Position numbers and translations under genes: made by a program | DNA from: an uncultured bacterium | GTDB taxonomy: Bacteria; Bacteroidota; Bacteroidia; Bacteroidales; Muribaculaceae | Direction: 5' to 3' | DNA length: 37,044 bases | Assembly: GCA_945612775.1 (NCBI GenBank) | Contig: CALZAF010000008.1 | Coordinates: 1-37,044 of the forward strand | Notes under the pieces: generated by a model | What the model was told of the DNA's origin: nothing | The model's database searches: none | Seen by the model: only the letters and a program-made list of their open reading frames with translations | In this document: one piece after another, positions 1-8,198 of the stretch | Position numbering within the stretch: position 1 is the stretch's first letter | Layout of the letters: each line of letters begins with the position of its first letter

Positions 1-86
1 TGAAGGTGATTGATTATATTGAGGATTTCTTGAAGCGTCATGGCATGAGTTCGGCTAAGGAACTCATAGGCGCTATGCTGCGATAA
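1..86 (+). CDS. C-terminal fragment, probably dihydroorotate dehydrogenase
   Basis: Only the last 27 codons are present, read in the frame beginning at base 3 and ending in TAA at 84-86. The peptide ends KRHGMSSAKELIGAMLR. An amphipathic helix followed by a short stretch ending ELIG is how I remember class 1B dihydroorotate dehydrogenases (PyrD) ending, and pyrimidine genes (pyrF, carB) lie nearby. This is a resemblance from memory over a very short piece, so the product name is tentative; that it is the end of a real gene is more secure, because a strong terminator hairpin follows it. It converges on mutB. Confidence 0.45.
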   Translation, partial: KVIDYIEDFLKRHGMSSAKELIGAMLR

Positions 87-164
87 ATGATGTAATTTGC
101 TGTGTTAAAAGCGTTTGGCGCACACAGTGTGCGAGCTGCTTGGCGCAGGTATAAGCAAAATAAT

Positions 165-193
165 AAAGGAGTGGAAATCATTTCCACTCCTTT
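165..193. terminator. Bidirectional hairpin terminator between the upstream gene and mutB
   Basis: A perfect 13-bp inverted repeat (AAAGGAGTGGAAA and its complement) with a 3-base loop. It sits between two convergent genes and has A-rich and T-rich flanks, so it can act as a terminator in both directions. Confidence 0.85.
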
Positions 194-221
194 ACTTATA
201 ATGGTAGGGTATAAAGCCTTA

Positions 222-2372
222 TTATTCAGCGTCGTAACCGTTGATGCTGTTAAGGATTTCAATCATGTTGATAGCCGACTTGGTGATAGGAGTACCAGGG
301 CCATAGATGGCAGCTACGCCAGCCTTGTAGAGGAAGTCGTAGTCTTGAGCTGGGATAACACCACCGGCAATCACAACGATGTCTTCACGGCCAAGTTTCT
401 TCAATTCTTCGATAACTTGAGGAATCAAAGTCTTGTGACCTGCTGCAAGTGAAGAAACGCCGAGGATGTGAACGTCGTTTTCAACTGCTTGGCGAGCAGA
501 TTCTTCTGGAGTTTGGAACAATGGACCCATGTCCACGTCGTAACCGCAGTCGGCATAACCTGTAGCAACCACCTTGGCTCCACGGTCGTGACCGTCTTGG
601 CCCATCTTGGCAATCATGATACGAGGTTGACGACCTTCTCTCTTGGCGAATTCGGCAACCATTGCTTTGGCCTTTTCGAATTCTGGATCGTTGTTAGTTT
701 CTGATGAGTACACGCCTGAAATAGTTCTAATTACTGCTTTGTAACGGCCTACGACAGCTTCGCAGGCATCTGAAATTTCACCCAAAGTAGCACGAAGGCC
801 AGCAGCCTTAACTGCAAGGTCGAGTAAGTTGCCTTCACCTGTCTTAACGCATTCGGTAATTGCTTCGAGTGCTTCCTTAACCTTAGCTTCGTCGCGGTTC
901 TTCTTGAGTTCTTCAAGACGAGCAACCTGAGAAAGACGAACTTCGGTATTGTCGATTTCGAGGATATCGATAGCCTCTTCCTTAGGCAGACGATACTTGT
1001 TGATACCCACGATAGTTTGGTTCTTAGAGTCGATGCGAGCTTGTGTGCGAGCAGCGGCTTCCTCGATGCGCATCTTAGGCACTCCAGTTTCGATAGCCTT
1101 GGCCATACCGCCAAGCGATTCGATTTCTTGGATGTGTTCCCATGCCTTGTGAGCGATTTCGTTGGTAAGGGCTTCTACATAGTAAGAACCGCCCCATGGG
1201 TCAACTTCGCGGCAGATTTCGGTTTCCTGCTGAATGTAAATCTGAGTGTTACGAGCGATACGGGCAGAGAAGTCGGTAGGAAGAGCGATTGCTTCGTCGA
1301 GCGCATTGGTGTGAAGCGATTGAGTGTGACCAAGTGTAGCACCCATAGCTTCGATACAAGTACGACCTACGTTGTTGTAAGGGTCTTGCTCGGTAAGCGA
1401 CCAACCTGAAGTCTGCGAGTGAGTACGCAAAGCCATCGACTTAGGATTTTGAGCGCCGAAGCTCTTAACAATCTTAGCCCAAAGCAAGCGAGCAGCACGC
1501 ATCTTGGCAATTTCCATGAAGAAGTTCATGCCGATAGCCCAGAAGAACGATAGGCGAGGAGCGAATGTATCGACATTCATACCTGCATTGATACCTGCGC
1601 GAAGGTATTCAAGACCGTCGGCAAGAGTATAAGCAAGTTCGATGTCGGCAGTTGCGCCAGCTTCTTGCATGTGGTAGCCCGAGATAGAGATGCTGTTGAA
1701 CTTAGGCATATTTTGCGAAGTGTATTCGAAGATGTCGGCGATAATCTTCATCGAGAACTTAGGAGGATAGATGTAGGTGTTGCGCACCATGAATTCCTTC
1801 AAGATATCGTTTTGGATAGTACCTGCCATTTCTTCGAGCTTAGCACCTTGTTCGAGACCTGCGTTGATGTAGAATGCAAGCACAGGAAGAACGGCGCCGT
1901 TCATTGTCATAGAAACTGACATCTTATTCAATGGAATACCTTCGAAAAGCACCTTCATGTCTTCGAGAGAGCAGATAGATACACCTGCTTTACCCACGTC
2001 GCCCACTACGCGAGGGTGGTTAGCGTCGTAACCGCGGTGGGTAGGAAGGTCGAATGCAACCGACAGACCCTTTTGGCCCGAAGCCAAGTTGCGGCGATAG
2101 AATGCGTTAGATTCGGCGGCTGTAGAGAATCCTGCGTATTGGCGGATAGTCCAAGGGCGCAAAGGATACATAGCGCTATACGGGCCTCTCAAGAATGGTG
2201 GAATACCCGATACGAAGTCGAGGTGTTCGAGTCCTTCGAGGTCGTCTTTTGTATAAATCGACTTAACAGGGATAAGCTCTGGGGTTATCCAGTTTTCGCC
2301 TTCAGCAATCGGCTTATGTTCAACATTAAAAGCTTCGGTTGCTATATCTATATTTTTAAAATTTGGTCTCAT
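222..2372 (-). CDS. mutB: Methylmalonyl-CoA mutase large (catalytic) subunit
   Basis: 716 residues, the usual length. This adenosylcobalamin enzyme interconverts succinyl-CoA and (R)-methylmalonyl-CoA in the cytoplasm, the core of propionate formation in Bacteroidales. The N-terminal TIM-barrel has the substrate-binding block [12 protein letters not shown] near residues 227-238, including the conserved His. The C-terminal B12 domain has the [10 protein letters not shown] motif near residue 591, whose His replaces the cobalt-bound base, followed by the usual Rossmann-like segment ([13 protein letters not shown]). It starts 9 bases after mutA and is surely co-transcribed with it. The epimerase and the MeaB/ArgK chaperone GTPase are not in this window. 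Confidence 0.96.
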   Translation of the reverse strand: MRPNFKNIDIATEAFNVEHKPIAEGENWITPELIPVKSIYTKDDLEGLEHLDFVSGIPPFLRGPYSAMYPLRPWTIRQYAGFSTAAESNAFYRRNLASGQKGLSVAFDLPTHRGYDANHPRVVGDVGKAGVSICSLEDMKVLFEGIPLNKMSVSMTMNGAVLPVLAFYINAGLEQGAKLEEMAGTIQNDILKEFMVRNTYIYPPKFSMKIIADIFEYTSQNMPKFNSISISGYHMQEAGATADIELAYTLADGLEYLRAGINAGMNVDTFAPRLSFFWAIGMNFFMEIAKMRAARLLWAKIVKSFGAQNPKSMALRTHSQTSGWSLTEQDPYNNVGRTCIEAMGATLGHTQSLHTNALDEAIALPTDFSARIARNTQIYIQQETEICREVDPWGGSYYVEALTNEIAHKAWEHIQEIESLGGMAKAIETGVPKMRIEEAAARTQARIDSKNQTIVGINKYRLPKEEAIDILEIDNTEVRLSQVARLEELKKNRDEAKVKEALEAITECVKTGEGNLLDLAVKAAGLRATLGEISDACEAVVGRYKAVIRTISGVYSSETNNDPEFEKAKAMVAEFAKREGRQPRIMIAKMGQDGHDRGAKVVATGYADCGYDVDMGPLFQTPEESARQAVENDVHILGVSSLAAGHKTLIPQVIEELKKLGREDIVVIAGGVIPAQDYDFLYKAGVAAIYGPGTPITKSAINMIEILNSINGYDAE

Positions 2373-2381
2373 GTGTCAAAA

Positions 2382-4226
2382 TTACTTTAATAGTTTTGCA
2401 TTAAAAGCTTTTAGTGTTTCAAGAACATTGCTGCGAACATGGATGAAGTTTTCGATACCAGCAGCTTGAAGAGCCTCGGTGCAAGCTGGGTTACCAGCTA
2501 CTACAAATTCAGCGCGGCCGTTTAGGTAGCTGAAAGCTTCAGGAGCGAGGGTTTCGTATTCGTCGTCGCTTGAGCAGATTACCACCACTTGGGCGTCTTT
2601 TGCCAAAGCTGCGTCAACACCCTGTTGAACAGTTTCGAAACCAAGATTATCGATAATCTCGTAACCGGCGCAAGCAAAGAAGTTAGAAGAGAATTGGCTG
2701 CGAGCCAAGCGCATTGCAAGGTTGCCAATGGTGAGCATAAACACCTTTGGACGCTTGCCGCTACGTTCGGTTGCAAGGCGAAGTTCTTCGAAGTCGCTTG
2801 CTGCGCGGCGGCGATTGAGTGCGTTTTCGCCATCTTCACATCCACATCCGCAAGTTTTGCCTTCGGTTACTATCTTGCTTGCTGCAGTTTCGTTGAAGTT
2901 AGGGAATTGGTTAGTGCCAAGGAGTTGTTCTTTGCGACGAGCCACGTCGGTGTGACGCTTTTCGGCTGTAGCATTCACGTCCTTTTGAACTGCACCTTCC
3001 TCGAGAAGAGCATTAAATCCGCCCTTGTCTTCGCAGTCGAGGAATAGCTTCCATGCTTGTTCGGCAATCGATACTGTAAGGGTTTCTACGTAGTAAGATC
3101 CGCCGGCTGGGTCAACCACCTTGTTGAGGTGACTTTCTTCCATGAGAAGGAGTTGCTGGTTGCGAGCCAAGTGCTTAGAGAATTCGTCAGGTTGCTTATA
3201 TTGCTTATCGAATGGAACCACTGTGATAGAGTCAACGCCTGCAAGAGCAGCCGACATAGCTTCGGTTTGAGAACGAAGCAAGTTGACATGAGCGTCGAAG
3301 ATAGTTTGGTTGAATTCCGAAGTGATAGCGTGAACAGCAATCTTGCAAGAGCACTTGCATTCTGGCGCATATTGCTTAACGATTTGTGCCCAAAGCATGC
3401 GAGCAGCGCGGAATTTGGCAAGTTCCATGAAGTAGTTGGTTGAGATACCCATGTTGAACTTGATGCGCTTAGCGGCGTCGTCGGCAGAGATGCCAGCGTC
3501 GGTGAGAATGTTCATCCATTCAGCACCCCAAGCAAGAGCATAGCCGAGTTCTTGGTAGATGTAAGCACCTGCATTGCAGAGAAGGTTGGAATCTACGGTA
3601 AATAAGCGAAGGTTAGGCATTTCCTTAGCAGCTTCGAAGAGCTCTACAGCCAAATCGTTGATGTTCTTAGGGAATGGCTTGCCATGCTTAAGCTGACGCT
3701 TGAATGGGTCGAATTCGATAGCGCCCTTAATGGCGTCGAGTGCGTCGTAGTCCTTCAGGTAGTCGGCAAGAGCTTTTGCTGTTGCCACAGCCTTGTTAGG
3801 ACAGCCGCGGAAGTTGATTTCTACCTTTGTAATGTCGATGTCGTGTAGCAAGGTGGCAATTACTTCTGTTGTAGCATCTATTTCCATGATGTAACCGATA
3901 GAAGTAACGCCTTTCTCAAGAAGGTCGAGCGCTTCGGCATTAGCAGCCTTAGCGTCTTCTACAACGACGTCTTCACGAATGTACCAATTGTTGTCGGTAC
4001 GAGTGCCTCTCACGTAAGGGTATTCTCCTGGAAGAGAATCGGTTGTTTTGAAGTCCTTAATGTCTTCAGCGCGATACATAGGCTGAACATTGAAGCCTTC
4101 GTTTGTTCGCCAAACGAGCTTCTTGTTGAAGTCGGCGCCCTTTAGGTCGGCAGTAACTTTGTCGATCCATTCCTGTTTGGTGTTGGGTGCAAATTGGTCA
4201 AACAATTTTTCTTTGTTTTGTGCCAT
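2382..4226 (-). CDS. mutA: Methylmalonyl-CoA mutase small subunit
   Basis: 614 residues; partner of MutB in the heterodimer. It repeats the mutase barrel fold (FNMGISTNYFMELAKFRAARMLWAQIV resembles the MutB segment) and ends in a B12-like domain. That domain lacks the DxHxxG cobalt-ligand motif: the equivalent stretch reads LTIGNLAMRLARSQ. This is expected of the non-catalytic subunit. Two tight cysteine clusters stand out: CKCSC near residues 288-292, at the edge of the barrel, and CGCGC near residues 458-462, in the linker before the B12-like domain. I do not recall these as family features. It is the first gene of mutA-mutB and starts at ATG after a leader of about 130 bases. Confidence 0.94.
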   Translation of the reverse strand: MAQNKEKLFDQFAPNTKQEWIDKVTADLKGADFNKKLVWRTNEGFNVQPMYRAEDIKDFKTTDSLPGEYPYVRGTRTDNNWYIREDVVVEDAKAANAEALDLLEKGVTSIGYIMEIDATTEVIATLLHDIDITKVEINFRGCPNKAVATAKALADYLKDYDALDAIKGAIEFDPFKRQLKHGKPFPKNINDLAVELFEAAKEMPNLRLFTVDSNLLCNAGAYIYQELGYALAWGAEWMNILTDAGISADDAAKRIKFNMGISTNYFMELAKFRAARMLWAQIVKQYAPECKCSCKIAVHAITSEFNQTIFDAHVNLLRSQTEAMSAALAGVDSITVVPFDKQYKQPDEFSKHLARNQQLLLMEESHLNKVVDPAGGSYYVETLTVSIAEQAWKLFLDCEDKGGFNALLEEGAVQKDVNATAEKRHTDVARRKEQLLGTNQFPNFNETAASKIVTEGKTCGCGCEDGENALNRRRAASDFEELRLATERSGKRPKVFMLTIGNLAMRLARSQFSSNFFACAGYEIIDNLGFETVQQGVDAALAKDAQVVVICSSDDEYETLAPEAFSYLNGRAEFVVAGNPACTEALQAAGIENFIHVRSNVLETLKAFNAKLLK

Positions 4227-4247
4227 AATTTGTTTTAAAATATATAG

Positions 4248-4259
4248 TAACTTAAGTTA
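4248..4259. repeat. 12-bp perfect palindrome before mutA
   Basis: TAACTTAAGTTA is self-complementary over all 12 bases and lies 22 bases before the mutA start codon. It could be an operator half-site pair or part of the leader fold. It is AT-rich, so chance is possible. Confidence 0.5.
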
Positions 4260-4268
4260 TTGTAGTCC

Positions 4269-4303
4269 ATTGAATAAGTTTATGTAAACAAGTATTATTC
4301 AAT
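4269..4303. repeat. Inverted repeat in the mutAB leader
   Basis: Nine-base arms ATTGAATAA (4269-4277) and TTATTCAAT (4295-4303) pair perfectly. A smaller GTTT/AAAC pair (4278-4281 and 4286-4289) is nested inside on one side. In the mutAB transcript this would form a stem with an asymmetric bulge. It has no T-run, so it is not an ordinary terminator. Confidence 0.55.
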
Positions 4304-4365
4304 AGTGTTTGCTGTCGTAATAAATGGTATTTTGCGGCATAAAATGGCCTATATAAAACCAACTA

Positions 4366-4398
4366 CAAATTTAGTCAATTATTTTAGAATAAAGCCAA
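4366..4398 (-). promoter_or_regulatory. Likely mutAB promoter
   Basis: Read on the minus strand: TTG (4398-4396), a 22-base spacer, then TAAATTTG (4373-4366), which matches the Bacteroides -7 box TAnnTTTG. The predicted start near 4360 leaves a leader of about 130 bases. Confidence 0.6.
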
Positions 4399-4540
4399 TT
4401 TGAGCGCGATAATTATGCCCGAAAAGTGTGGAAAATGCCTAATATGGTATAAATTAAGTTAAACAATGCTTGTTGCGGGTAGTTGCGAGATATGCTAATA
4501 TGGAGCGGTGTTGGGCGGTAGAAGAGGCATAATAGTAAAA

Positions 4541-4566
4541 TAGGCGAGGAATACTTTCCCCGCCTA
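4541..4566 (-). terminator. pgk terminator
   Basis: An 11-bp stem with one G-U pair (4541-4551 with 4556-4566) and a 4-base loop, 28 bases past the pgk stop. On the minus strand it is followed by TTTTACTATT. Confidence 0.8.
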
Positions 4567-4593
4567 ATATGGTTTATTGAAGATTATTCAATA

Positions 4594-5850
4594 TTATTCG
4601 CCTGCGATAGCAGCTACACCTGGAAGAACCTTTCCTTCGATAGCTTCGAGCATAGCGCCGCCGCCTGTAGATACGTAAGATACCTTGTCGGCAAGACCGA
4701 ACTTATTGACTGCAGCAACAGAGTCGCCACCACCTACAAGTGAGTAAGCACCGTTTTCTTGAGTAGCTTGAGCCACATACTTAGCGATTTCGCCAGTACC
4801 GTGTGCGAAGTTTTCGAATTCGAATACGCCTACAGGGCCGTTCCAGAGGATAGTCTTTGAGTCGAGGATGATCTTCTTCCAGATTGCGAGAGATTCTTCT
4901 GAAGCGTCCATGCCTTCCCATCCGTCAGGAATGTTGTAGATGTCTACAGTTTGACGGTTAGCATCGTTAGAGAATGCGTCAGCAGCAACTGTAGCAACCG
5001 AAAGGCTTAGGTTTACACCTTTTTCCTTAGCTGCTGCAATTACGTTGAGTGCTTCTGGCATCAATTCGTCTTCGTGAAGTGAAAGACCAATCTTACCGCC
5101 TTGAGCCTTGATGAAAGTATAGCCCATACCACCACCGATAATCAAGTTGTCCACCTTGTCGAGAAGGTTCTTGATAACAGCGAGCTTAGAGCTTACCTTT
5201 GAACCACCGATGATAGCGGTGAATGGGTGTTGAGCGTTCTTAAGCACATTGTCGATAGCAGTAACTTCTTTTTGCATCAAGTAGCCAAGCATCTTGTTGT
5301 CGGCATCGAAGTAGTCGGCGATAACAGCAGTAGATGCGTGCTTGCGGTGTGCAGTACCGAATGCGTCGTTAACGTAGCAGTCAGCGTAGCTTGCAAGAGT
5401 CTTAGCAAATTCCTTTTGACGGCCCTTCATAGCCTTCTTTGCTTCGTCGTAAGCAGGATCGTCCTTCTTTACGTCGGTTGGCTTGCCTTCTTCTTCTGGA
5501 TAGAAGCGGAGGTTTTCGAGAAGGAGCACTTCGCCTGGCTTAAGAGCAGCGGCAGCATCAGCAGCCTTTGCGCAGTCAGGAGCGAAAGTTACAGGAGCGT
5601 TGAGCGCTGCAGCAACAGCGTCCTTGATTTGGCCAAGAGAGAGCTTAGGGTTAACTTTACCTTTTGGTTTACCCATGTGCGACATAACGATAAGAGCACC
5701 GCCGTCAGCCAAGATTTTCTTTAGGGTAGGGAGCGCACCGCGAATACGGGTATCGTCGGTGATGTTGCCGTTTTCGTCCAATGGTACATTGAAGTCAACG
5801 CGTACGATTGCCTTTTTGCCGGCAAACTTGTAATTATCGATGTTTTGCAT
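4594..5850 (-). CDS. pgk: Phosphoglycerate kinase
   Basis: 418 residues, close to the bacterial norm. It transfers phosphate from 1,3-bisphosphoglycerate to ADP in glycolysis. Family blocks appear in order: RVDFNVPLD near residue 18, [65 protein letters not shown], and the nucleotide-binding end [13 protein letters not shown]...STGGGAMLE. It lies 101 bases downstream of pyrF with a possible promoter between, so it may be read on its own or together with prfA-pyrF. A terminator follows its stop codon. Confidence 0.97.
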   Translation of the reverse strand: MQNIDNYKFAGKKAIVRVDFNVPLDENGNITDDTRIRGALPTLKKILADGGALIVMSHMGKPKGKVNPKLSLGQIKDAVAAALNAPVTFAPDCAKAADAAAALKPGEVLLLENLRFYPEEEGKPTDVKKDDPAYDEAKKAMKGRQKEFAKTLASYADCYVNDAFGTAHRKHASTAVIADYFDADNKMLGYLMQKEVTAIDNVLKNAQHPFTAIIGGSKVSSKLAVIKNLLDKVDNLIIGGGMGYTFIKAQGGKIGLSLHEDELMPEALNVIAAAKEKGVNLSLSVATVAADAFSNDANRQTVDIYNIPDGWEGMDASEESLAIWKKIILDSKTILWNGPVGVFEFENFAHGTGEIAKYVAQATQENGAYSLVGGGDSVAAVNKFGLADKVSYVSTGGGAMLEAIEGKVLPGVAAIAGE

Positions 5851-5892
5851 AATAAATTATATAATAAAATATTGTTATAGTATTCTAAATTG

Positions 5893-5900
5893 CAAAAATA
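5893..5900 (-). promoter_or_regulatory. Possible pgk promoter (-7 box)
   Basis: TATTTTTG on the minus strand matches TAnnTTTG and lies 42 bases before the pgk start. No good -33 box is visible at the expected distance, so this is tentative. Confidence 0.4.
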
Positions 5901-5951
5901 GCAAAAGATTTTGAATTGCGGTTAAAAAATCTCGTTAAGTATTTATTTTAG

Positions 5952-6773
5952 TTATATGATGCCGTGTTCGCTAAGCAGTTGCTCCATCTGCTGCTGCAGT
6001 TCGGCAGCTTTGGTAGCAGCCACTTGTGCGAAATCATCGCCGTTTGAGGCGTGGATGATGCCTCGTGACGAATTGACGAGCAATCCGCAGTCGCCGATCA
6101 TGCCGTATTTTGCCACTTCGCTTAGGCTTCCGCCCTGAGCACCAACGCCTGGCACGAGAAGGAAGTGGTTAGGTGCGATGCGGCGAATGTCGGCAAACAT
6201 GCTGCCCTGTGTTGCGCCCACCACATACATCATCTGCTGCTCGTCGGCCCATTGCATTGATTTGCGAAGCACATTTTCAAATAGAGGTGTGCCGTTTTCG
6301 TCGCGAATGAGCTGGAAGTCGTGTGAGCCCTTGTTAGATGTCAATCCGAGGAGAATCACCCATTTGTCGTCGTAGCCAAGGAATGGGGTAACGCTGTCTT
6401 CGCCCATATAAGGAGCCACAGTCACAGCGTCAACGCCGAGTGTCTCGAAGAAGCTCTTGGCATACATCTTAGAAGTGTTGCCTATGTCGCCACGCTTGGC
6501 ATCGGCAATTATAAAGATGTCGGGGTAGTTGGTTTGAATATATTTCACTGTCTCCTCGAAGGCTTTATAGCCTTCCACGCCCTGCATTTCATAGAAAGCA
6601 AGGTTTGGCTTGAATGCCACTGCATATTGTGCTGTTGCATCTATTATTTGTTTGTTGAAAGCCAACAAGTCGCCGTTAAGGCTTACTGGCATCTTGCCCA
6701 AATCAGGGTCAAGTCCTACGCAGAGAAACGACTTTTTAGCTTTGATTTGCTCGATGAGTTTTTTTCGATTCAT
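5952..6773 (-). CDS. pyrF: Orotidine 5'-phosphate decarboxylase, long (type 2) form
   Basis: 273 residues, longer than the roughly 230-residue E. coli type. This fits the subfamily common in Bacteroidota and Actinobacteria. It makes UMP from OMP, the last step of pyrimidine synthesis. The active-site block [14 protein letters not shown] (Lys and Asp alternating) lies near residues 87-100; [14 protein letters not shown] and [10 protein letters not shown] are the substrate-phosphate and base pockets. The C-terminus carries [10 protein letters not shown] and a short glycine/arginine phosphate-gripper region ([10 protein letters not shown]). It starts 31 bases after prfA on the same strand, so they probably form an operon. 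Confidence 0.96.
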   Translation of the reverse strand: MNRKKLIEQIKAKKSFLCVGLDPDLGKMPVSLNGDLLAFNKQIIDATAQYAVAFKPNLAFYEMQGVEGYKAFEETVKYIQTNYPDIFIIADAKRGDIGNTSKMYAKSFFETLGVDAVTVAPYMGEDSVTPFLGYDDKWVILLGLTSNKGSHDFQLIRDENGTPLFENVLRKSMQWADEQQMMYVVGATQGSMFADIRRIAPNHFLLVPGVGAQGGSLSEVAKYGMIGDCGLLVNSSRGIIHASNGDDFAQVAATKAAELQQQMEQLLSEHGII

Positions 6774-6804
6774 GTTGATGCTAATGTTATAGTTATTTGG
6801 GATA

Positions 6805-7914
6805 TTAAATTTCGCTTTCTTTGAGTTTTTCGGCGTTTTCAGCCACTATCAGGTGGTCGATGCAGTCTTGGATGTCGCCATCCATAAATGCCGCAAGGTT
6901 GTATATGGTGTAGCCTATGCGGTGGTCGGTAATTCGCCCCTGTGGATAGTTGTAGGTGCGTATTTTTGCCGAACGGTCGCCGGTAGAGACGAGTGTTTTG
7001 CGGCGAGAGGCTATCTCGTCGATGTATTTTTGATGCTCTTTGTCGTAAATAAAAGTGCGAAGTCGCGACAATGCACGTTCCTTGTTTTTAGGTTGGTCGC
7101 GTGTTTCGGTACATTCTATGAGGATTTCTTCGGTAACGCCAGTGTTGGGGTTCTTCCACATATAGCGTAGGCGCACACCCGATTCCACCTTATTTACATT
7201 CTGACCGCCGGCGCCGCCACTTCGGAACGTATCCCACTTGATTTCGCCCTCGTTGATTTCCACATCGAATGGCTCAGCCTCGGGAAGCACAGCAACCGAT
7301 GCTGCCGATGTGTGGACTCGCCCCTGAGTTTCGGTAGCAGGCACGCGCTGCACGCGGTGCACCCCCGACTCGTATTTCAGCGTGCCATACACGTTGTCGC
7401 CGGTTACGCTGCACACTATTTCCTTAAAGCCGCCTGCGCTGCCTTCGCTTGCGCTCGACACCTCGAGCTTCCACCCCTTAGTCTCGCAATATTTAGAGTA
7501 CATTCGAAATAAGTCGCCGGCAAATAGGGCAGCTTCGTCGCCACCAGTGCCTCCGCGTATTTCTAACACGGCATTTCGGGCATCTTCGGGGTCTTGCGGA
7601 ATAAGCAGGAATTTGATTTCTTCTTCGATTTGAGGTATTGCCGCAGTGTTGGCTTCGAGCTCTTCTTTGGCAAGTTCTCGCATATCTTCATCAGTCTCGG
7701 TCTCTAAAATCTCTTTTGCGTCGTCGATGCCTTTAAGCATCTGGCGGTATCTGTTGGCTGCATTCAGCAGTTCTTCGAGGTCTTTGTATTCTTTGCTCAA
7801 CTTGGCATAGCGCTTCATGTCGGAGATGACAGCAGGGTCGGTAATCAGAGTACCGATTTCTTCGAAGCGGGCATCAAGGCCTTCAAGCCTTTGCAATAAT
7901 GGGGTTTCTGCCAT
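6805..7914 (-). CDS. prfA: Peptide chain release factor 1
   Basis: 369 residues. It reads UAA and UAG in the ribosomal A site and triggers peptide release. The stop-codon reading tripeptide P-A-T is in [15 protein letters not shown], and the catalytic GGQ is in [19 protein letters not shown] near residue 240. The PAT tripeptide, rather than SPF, marks it as RF1 and not RF2. The glutamine of GGQ is normally methylated by PrmC, which is not in this window. It heads the minus-strand unit prfA-pyrF and is divergent from carB. Confidence 0.97.
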   Translation of the reverse strand: MAETPLLQRLEGLDARFEEIGTLITDPAVISDMKRYAKLSKEYKDLEELLNAANRYRQMLKGIDDAKEILETETDEDMRELAKEELEANTAAIPQIEEEIKFLLIPQDPEDARNAVLEIRGGTGGDEAALFAGDLFRMYSKYCETKGWKLEVSSASEGSAGGFKEIVCSVTGDNVYGTLKYESGVHRVQRVPATETQGRVHTSAASVAVLPEAEPFDVEINEGEIKWDTFRSGGAGGQNVNKVESGVRLRYMWKNPNTGVTEEILIECTETRDQPKNKERALSRLRTFIYDKEHQKYIDEIASRRKTLVSTGDRSAKIRTYNYPQGRITDHRIGYTIYNLAAFMDGDIQDCIDHLIVAENAEKLKESEI

Positions 7915-7952
7915 AAAATAGTGCTTGTTGGTATATTATAGTTATGTATAGG

Positions 7953-7960
7953 CAAAATTA
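7953..7960 (-). promoter_or_regulatory. Possible prfA promoter (-7 box)
   Basis: TAATTTTG on the minus strand matches TAnnTTTG, 38 bases before the prfA ATG. The -33 element is not clear. Confidence 0.45.
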
Positions 7961-8020
7961 CAAATTTTTTGGTGAATAATATATAGGTTTGAGCAATTAT
8001 ATATAAAAATGTGTGGGATT

Positions 8021-8046
8021 AATCGCGTCATGGTGTGCCAATCGCG
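8021..8046. repeat. Direct repeat in the prfA-carB intergenic region
   Basis: AATCGCG occurs at 8021-8027 and again at 8040-8046, 19 bases apart start to start, with a short TGG/CCA hairpin between. The stretch 8011-8074 is clearly richer in G+C than the AT-rich flanks. It lies between divergent promoters and could be a regulator site. I recognise no known riboswitch here. Confidence 0.45.
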
Positions 8047-8130
8047 GGGCGGAAAAACGGCCAGCTGAAGCGACATTATATAAAAAGGCATAAAAACTGC
8101 TATAAGTAAGAGCAAATATTTTGAAAACAT

Positions 8131-8162
8131 TATGATGATAGGAAAAATTTGGATTATCTTTG
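8131..8162 (+). promoter_or_regulatory. Likely carB promoter
   Basis: TATCTTTG at 8155-8162 is a full match to the TAnnTTTG -7 box. TATG at 8131-8134 is a one-mismatch -33 box with a 20-base spacer. The leader to the carB ATG would be about 30 bases. Confidence 0.6.
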
Positions 8163-8198
8163 TAACTAAAATTACTCAAATTAAAACTGAAAAGCATT

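Larger units (their letters stand above)
4227..4593. other. Intergenic region: mutAB leader and promoter, pgk terminator
   Basis: 367 bases without a gene. On the minus strand it holds the likely mutAB promoter (4366-4398), then about 130 bases of AT-rich leader with two inverted repeats. The left-hand part of the pgk unit contributes a terminator (4541-4566). Bases 4400-4540 show nothing I can name. I looked for a cobalamin riboswitch and saw no B12 box. Confidence 0.7.

Noticed and set aside
102-452. Open frame on the plus strand overlapping the mutB 3' end
   Set aside because: It crosses the terminator hairpin and is antisense to the conserved mutB end; no recognisable protein.
4227-4365. 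Cobalamin riboswitch in the mutAB leader
   Set aside because: No B12 box or matching stem set seen; the B12-dependent enzyme is also not the usual target of such an off-switch.
7998-8090. Known riboswitch class before carB
   Set aside because: Checked by eye against TPP, cobalamin, THF and preQ1 patterns; none fits. Only the direct repeat was kept.
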